Part shown: positions 6,449 to 9,598 of the stretch, piece after piece
Layout of the letters: every line of letters starts with the position of its first letter
Numbering within the stretch: position 1 is the first letter of the stretch
NCBI GenBank assembly: GCA_041690535.1
Contig: JAWLHA010000109.1
Location: forward strand, 1 to 9,598
Reading direction: 5' to 3'
DNA: 9,598 nt
DNA from: JAWLHA01 sp041690535
Lineage (GTDB): Bacteria; Pseudomonadota; Gammaproteobacteria; Thiohalomonadales; Thiohalomonadaceae
Made by a program: the position numbers and the translations under genes
The notes under the pieces: model-generated
Databases searched by the model: none
What the model was told of the DNA's origin: nothing
Seen by the model: the letters and a program-made list of their open reading frames with translations, nothing else

Positions 6449-9199
6449 ATGGGAGGAGAGCGATCGGACAGCGAGTGGTCGAAGCTGAAGGATGAACTCG
6501 AGGCCTGCAGGAAGCGGCTTGTCGAGCTCGAGGCGCTGGCCCGTTTGGCCGAGGAGAATCCCGATCCGGTGCTTAGCGCGGCGATGGACGGCCGGATACT
6601 CTATGCCAATCCCCGGGCGCGGCGGTTGGCCGCCCCCTCCCGCATCGAGCCGGGCGGGCGGGTTCCCGAACGGTGGGCCCTCAAGATCCACGAGGCCGAC
6701 CACAGCGGTCAGGCGATTGCCTTCGACGCCCGGAGTGGCTCTCTCATCTTCTCTTTCGTGGTAGCCCCCGTGGGGCATGAATACGTCAATCTCTATGGGA
6801 GCGACGTCACCGAGCGGCGCCGTACGGAGGCGGCGTTGCGGCACCGGCTCGCCATGGAGAAGGTGGTCGCGGACATCTCCAGCGAGCTGACGGCCCTCAC
6901 TGCAGACCAGCTCCACGCCGGGTTGACCCAAGCCCTTGGGGGACTGGGGGAGTTCGTGGGGGTCGACCGCGCCTTTCTGTTCGAAACGTCCGGCCCCGGA
7001 GGCAAGTTTGTCACCAACACCTACGAGTGGTGCGCCCCCGGGATCCCGTCCATGAAGGCGCAGCTCCACGGACTGAGTGTGGAGCAGTTTCCCTGGTGGG
7101 CCAGTCAACTGCGGGAGCGGGGCGAAGTCCGCATCAGCAGCATCGACCTTCTGCCGCCCGAGGCGGCCCCGGAGCGGGCGTTGCTGGCTTCCCAGGGGGT
7201 CCGCGCCACCCTCGCGGTGGTGCTGAAGTGGGACGGGGAGGCGCGCGGGTTTCTGGGGTTTGACTTTGTGCGAAGCGCCGGCGAGTGGTCCGGGGAAGAC
7301 GTGCACCTGCTCAAAGTCACTGCGGGCGTTTTCGCGAACGTCCTGCGGCGGGCCGAGGATGAGGAGCGGCTGCGCCTTGGTAAGGCGTCGATGGAGGAGG
7401 CCCAGGCGTTGGCGCACCTCGGCAGCTGGAGCTGGGAGGTGGGGGCGGCGGCGGCCGTCTGGTCCACCGAGCAGTACCGTATCTACGGGCGTTCGCCGGA
7501 GCAGTTCATCCCCACCTTGGACCATTGGTTTGCTGCGGTGCACCTGGAGGAGCGCCCCGAGGTGCCTCGGAGGGTCGACGGGCTGCTGCAACACGGGGGC
7601 AGTTATGACATCGTCTACCGCATCGTGCGGCCAGACGGCAGCCAACGCACGCTTCGCGGCAGGGCGCGGGCCCAACTGGACAGCGCAGGCCGGGTCCAGC
7701 GAATCCTCGGCACGGATCAGGACATTACCGAGAGCGAGCGGATCAGGGAGGAGCTGGAGCGTGTCAACCGTGTCCTGCACACGGTCAGTGCCTGCAACGT
7801 GGTCCTTGCCCGCGCCTCCAATGAGGGCGCGCTGCTGAGCGACATGTGCCGCATTCTGGTGGAGGTGGGGGGGTATCACGCGGCCTGGGTGGCGCGCAGC
7901 GTGGGGGAGAATGCACCGCTCGCGCCGGTGGCCTCGGCAGGGGCGCTGGGTGACTTTCTCGAGGTGCTTCCCCTGGGGTGGGGGGATGAGACCACGCCGG
8001 CGGTCGGCGCCGTGCGCAGCGGCAGGACGGTACTCATCGAGGATGCCGGGAGGCAGTTGTCTCCCGAGGCGCGAGCCCGGTGGCAGCCCTATGGATTCGT
8101 CTCCTGCATCGCACTGCCCATCATCGTGGAGCAGCAGACCTACGGGGTCATCTCCATCTACTCCAGCAATGCCGGCGTATTCACCCCGGAGGCGGTTCAA
8201 GCCCTTGAGGAGCTGGCCGATGACCTGGCCTACGGTATCGGCACACTGCGCTCCAGGCGGGAGCGGGACCGCGCCCTGCAGGCCTTGGAGGTCAGTGAAG
8301 AGAGCCTGAGGACCATCATCGAGCAGGAGGCGGACGGGATGGTGGTGCTGGACCGCGATTCTCGCATGCTCTATGTGAACAGCGCCGCGCGGCACATGCT
8401 GGGACGCGAGTCCGAGCGGCTCGCCGGCAGGGCGTTCGGTTTTCCGATCGTCACCGGGCAGCCGGCGGAGATCGCCATCGTGCGGCCGGACGGCACGTTG
8501 AACTACGCCGAAATGCGCGCGGTGGAGACCGAGTGGTTCAAGACTCCCGCCTTCGTGGTCGCCATGCACGATGTGACCGAGCGAAAGCGCTTCGAGCAGG
8601 AGCGTCAGCGCAATGTGGAGCAGCGACAGCGGGCGCTCGTGCAGACCATCGAGGCCATCGGGCTTGCGGTGGAGAAGCGCGATCCCTATACCGCCGGCCA
8701 CCAGCGGCGCGTGGCCCGACTTGCGACCGCGATTGCCACCGAGCTGGGGTACACGGCCGAGCGCATCGAAGGGGTGCGCCTGGCGGGGATGATTCTGGGG
8801 GTGGGAAAGATCTACGTCCCCGCAGAGATCCTGAACCGGCCCGGCCGGCTGACCGACACGGAGTACCGCATCGTCAAAACTCACCCGGCGGTCGGCTACG
8901 AAATCGTCAAGGGGATCGAGTTCCCCTGGCCGGTCCCCGACATGCTCCTGCAGTACCACGAGCGGCTCGATGGCAGCGGTTACCCCAATCGGCTGGCCGA
9001 CGGCCAGATCATCCCTGAGGCGCGCATCCTCATGGTCGCCGACGTGATTGAGGCGATGTGCGCGCACCGGCCCTGGCGCCCGGCCCTCGACCTTCCTGCG
9101 GCCCTGGAGGAGATCCGCGCCAAGCGGGGCACCGCCTACGACGCCGAGGTGGTGGATGCCTGTATTCGGGTCTTCGAGGAGAAGAGGTTTACATTTTAG
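6449..9199 (+). CDS. PAS-GAF-PAS-GAF-PAS-HD-GYP protein with degenerate HD motif
   Basis: Large soluble multi-sensor protein, 916 aa from the ATG at 6449. Domains in order: PAS (about 28-124), GAF (137-301), PAS_3 (320-428), GAF (440-605), PAS (612-717), HD-GYP (722-912). HD-GYP domains normally hydrolyse c-di-GMP with two or three bound metals. YTAGHQRRV (His751), KTH (His812), HERLDGSGYP and ADV (Asp865) are present. The name-giving HD pair, usually LLHDIGKI, reads MILGVGKI, so His and Asp are Leu783 and Gly784. The HH pair reads YH (Tyr836-His837). At least three metal ligands are missing, so phosphodiesterase activity is doubtful, and ligand binding or signalling by interaction is more likely. 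The start is chosen because the coiled coil and first PAS begin just after it. A GTG at 6260 would extend it to 979 aa. The TAG stop lies inside the first unit of a heptamer array. Confidence 0.9.
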   Translation: MGGERSDSEWSKLKDELEACRKRLVELEALARLAEENPDPVLSAAMDGRILYANPRARRLAAPSRIEPGGRVPERWALKIHEADHSGQAIAFDARSGSLIFSFVVAPVGHEYVNLYGSDVTERRRTEAALRHRLAMEKVVADISSELTALTADQLHAGLTQALGGLGEFVGVDRAFLFETSGPGGKFVTNTYEWCAPGIPSMKAQLHGLSVEQFPWWASQLRERGEVRISSIDLLPPEAAPERALLASQGVRATLAVVLKWDGEARGFLGFDFVRSAGEWSGEDVHLLKVTAGVFANVLRRAEDEERLRLGKASMEEAQALAHLGSWSWEVGAAAAVWSTEQYRIYGRSPEQFIPTLDHWFAAVHLEERPEVPRRVDGLLQHGGSYDIVYRIVRPDGSQRTLRGRARAQLDSAGRVQRILGTDQDITESERIREELERVNRVLHTVSACNVVLARASNEGALLSDMCRILVEVGGYHAAWVARSVGENAPLAPVASAGALGDFLEVLPLGWGDETTPAVGAVRSGRTVLIEDAGRQLSPEARARWQPYGFVSCIALPIIVEQQTYGVISIYSSNAGVFTPEAVQALEELADDLAYGIGTLRSRRERDRALQALEVSEESLRTIIEQEADGMVVLDRDSRMLYVNSAARHMLGRESERLAGRAFGFPIVTGQPAEIAIVRPDGTLNYAEMRAVETEWFKTPAFVVAMHDVTERKRFEQERQRNVEQRQRALVQTIEAIGLAVEKRDPYTAGHQRRVARLATAIATELGYTAERIEGVRLAGMILGVGKIYVPAEILNRPGRLTDTEYRIVKTHPAVGYEIVKGIEFPWPVPDMLLQYHERLDGSGYPNRLADGQIIPEARILMVADVIEAMCAHRPWRPALDLPAALEEIRAKRGTAYDAEVVDACIRVFEEKRFTF

Positions 9200-9244
9200 G
9201 GATTAGGGATTAGGGATTAGGGATTAGGGATTAGGGATTAGGGA
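9196..9244 (+). repeat. Seven tandem TTAGGGA heptamers overlapping a stop codon
   Basis: Seven perfect TTAGGGA units run without interruption. The TAG stop of the HD-GYP gene (9197-9199) lies inside the first unit. Seven GGG runs are separated by the four-base loop ATTA, which fits a G-quadruplex motif on the plus strand and in the mRNA 3' end. The unit resembles the vertebrate telomere hexamer plus one A, which is coincidental in a bacterium. Confidence 0.95.
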
Positions 9245-9268
9245 TTCATGGATTCATGGATTCCTGGA
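9245..9268 (+). repeat. Three octamers TTC(A/C)TGGA directly after the heptamers
   Basis: Units TTCATGGA, TTCATGGA and TTCCTGGA follow the last heptamer with no gap, so the period changes from 7 to 8. The third unit is the one amplified at 9298-9361. Confidence 0.85.
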
Positions 9269-9297
9269 GCGCCAGCGCACTAACGAAATTCTCAGGC

Positions 9298-9361
9298 TTC
9301 CTGGCTTCCTGGCTTCCTGGATTCCTGGCTTCCTGGATTCCTGGATTCCTGGATTCCTGGA
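9298..9361 (+). repeat. Eight tandem octamers TTCCTGG(A/C)
   Basis: Eight contiguous 8-bp units, all TTCCTGG followed by C, C, A, C, A, A, A, A. The region reads open on the minus strand as part of a 79-codon frame with an 8-residue peptide period, but that frame follows from the repeat and is not taken as a gene. The 29 bases before it (9269-9297) and the 54 after it (9362-9415) show no recognisable feature. Confidence 0.92.
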
Positions 9362-9415
9362 TCAGGGCGGTGGCGGGCTCTCGAAGGTGCCAAAGGAGCT
9401 TGTAACGGCATCGGC

Positions 9416-9486
9416 GTAGGGTGGATAAGCGCAGCGCATCCACCATTGGACGGAGGCAATCCGGCAAGTGCGCTGCGCATATCACC
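9416..9486. repeat. REP-like palindrome, imperfect second arm
   Basis: The left arm (9416-9444) begins GTAGGGTGGATAAG and continues with the same GCGCAGCGCATCCACC seen at 2-17. The right arm (about 9469-9486, TGCGCTGCGCATATCACC) pairs imperfectly. It belongs to the same family as 1-61, so members of this family lie at both edges of the window. It may end transcripts of the HD-GYP gene. Confidence 0.7.
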
Positions 9487-9491
9487 AGGGT

Positions 9492-9533
9492 AAACGCATA
9501 CTTACGTCACGGCCGTGCTGTGAGCGATGTAAG
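9492..9533 (+). promoter_or_regulatory. Leader motif shared with the cyclase leader
   Basis: AAACGCATACTTAC (9492-9505) is identical to minus-strand 1838-1851. GAGCGATGTAAG (9522-9533) matches minus-strand GAGCGATGCAAG except for one base. CTTACGTCAC (9501-9510) and the complement of the latter segment pair at eight of ten positions, so a partial hairpin is possible. The segment lies 20-60 bases before the start of the next gene. It may be a regulator site or a conserved leader. The function is not known. Confidence 0.45.
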
Positions 9534-9553
9534 TCCTTGAAAGCAGGTACGCT

Positions 9554-9598
9554 GTGAATACGACCGACATGGACGTCGGGAGTGAAGATTATGCAGGA
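9554..9598 (+). CDS. Start of an unidentified gene, cut by the window end
   Basis: An open frame from GTG (9554) reads 15 codons, starting MNTTDMDVGSEDYAG, to the window edge. AGG at 9545-9547 gives a ribosome site six bases before the GTG. A different-frame ATG at 9591 is preceded by GGGAG (9578-9582) eight bases upstream and is an equally good start. Too little is visible to assign a product. It has the same orientation as the kinase and HD-GYP cluster but is separated from it by the repeat-rich spacer. Confidence 0.4.
   Translation, partial: MNTTDMDVGSEDYAG

Noticed and set aside
5684..9067. A 1127-codon minus-strand open frame antisense to the receiver and HD-GYP genes
   Set aside because: It shows no domain, is rich in Arg/Pro/Gly/His, and follows from high-GC codon use opposite a clear multi-domain gene.
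9196..9244. A telomere
   Set aside because: The array is short, internal and next to ordinary genes. Resemblance to TTAGGG is coincidental.
9246..9485. A 79-codon minus-strand open frame through the octamer array
   Set aside because: The peptide is an 8-residue repeat produced by the DNA repeat. It has no ribosome site and spans the REP-like element.

Overview
The window is GC-rich proteobacterial DNA. The domain repertoire and the intergenic REP-like palindromes and short tandem arrays suggest a free-living Gammaproteobacterium, possibly a sulfur-oxidising or Chromatiales-type lineage. That placement is low confidence, because no rRNA or other marker gene is present. The whole window is a signal-transduction locus: five complete genes and the first codons of a sixth, with repeat-rich non-coding DNA at both ends.

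Layout. Positions 1-304 hold two REP-like palindromes and a tandem array of the heptamer ACTAACG. Positions 305-1828 (minus) encode a soluble PAS-PAS-GGDEF diguanylate cyclase whose active site and inhibitory site look intact. A short divergent region contains a perfect 12-bp inverted repeat (1813-1851). Four plus-strand genes follow: a REC-PAS-histidine kinase (1873-3807), a membrane-anchored MASE3-like-PAS-kinase (3910-5778), a stand-alone CheY-like receiver (5807-6208) and a PAS-GAF-PAS-GAF-PAS-HD-GYP protein (about 6449-9199). Positions 9200-9553 hold a TTAGGGA heptamer array, two octamer arrays, another REP-like palindrome and a second copy of the leader motif AAACGCATACTTAC. A new plus-strand gene starts at 9554 or 9591 and runs off the end.

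How the genes may work together (inference). The two kinases share a similar H-box region. The first keeps the phospho-accepting His, while the membrane-bound one has Asn in that position. The membrane protein could therefore be a sensor-regulator or ATP-binding partner of the first kinase, which would be the real phosphodonor for the small receiver. The cyclase would make c-di-GMP. The HD-GYP protein that would normally degrade it has lost the HD pair (Leu-Gly) and the first His of the second HH pair (Tyr), so it is more likely a c-di-GMP sensor or a dead enzyme than a phosphodiesterase. Two degenerate catalytic modules beside intact partners are the most interesting feature of the window. 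Next is the leader motif shared by the cyclase and the downstream gene, then the TTAG-type heptamer arrays that begin at or beside the stop codons of the two outer genes.
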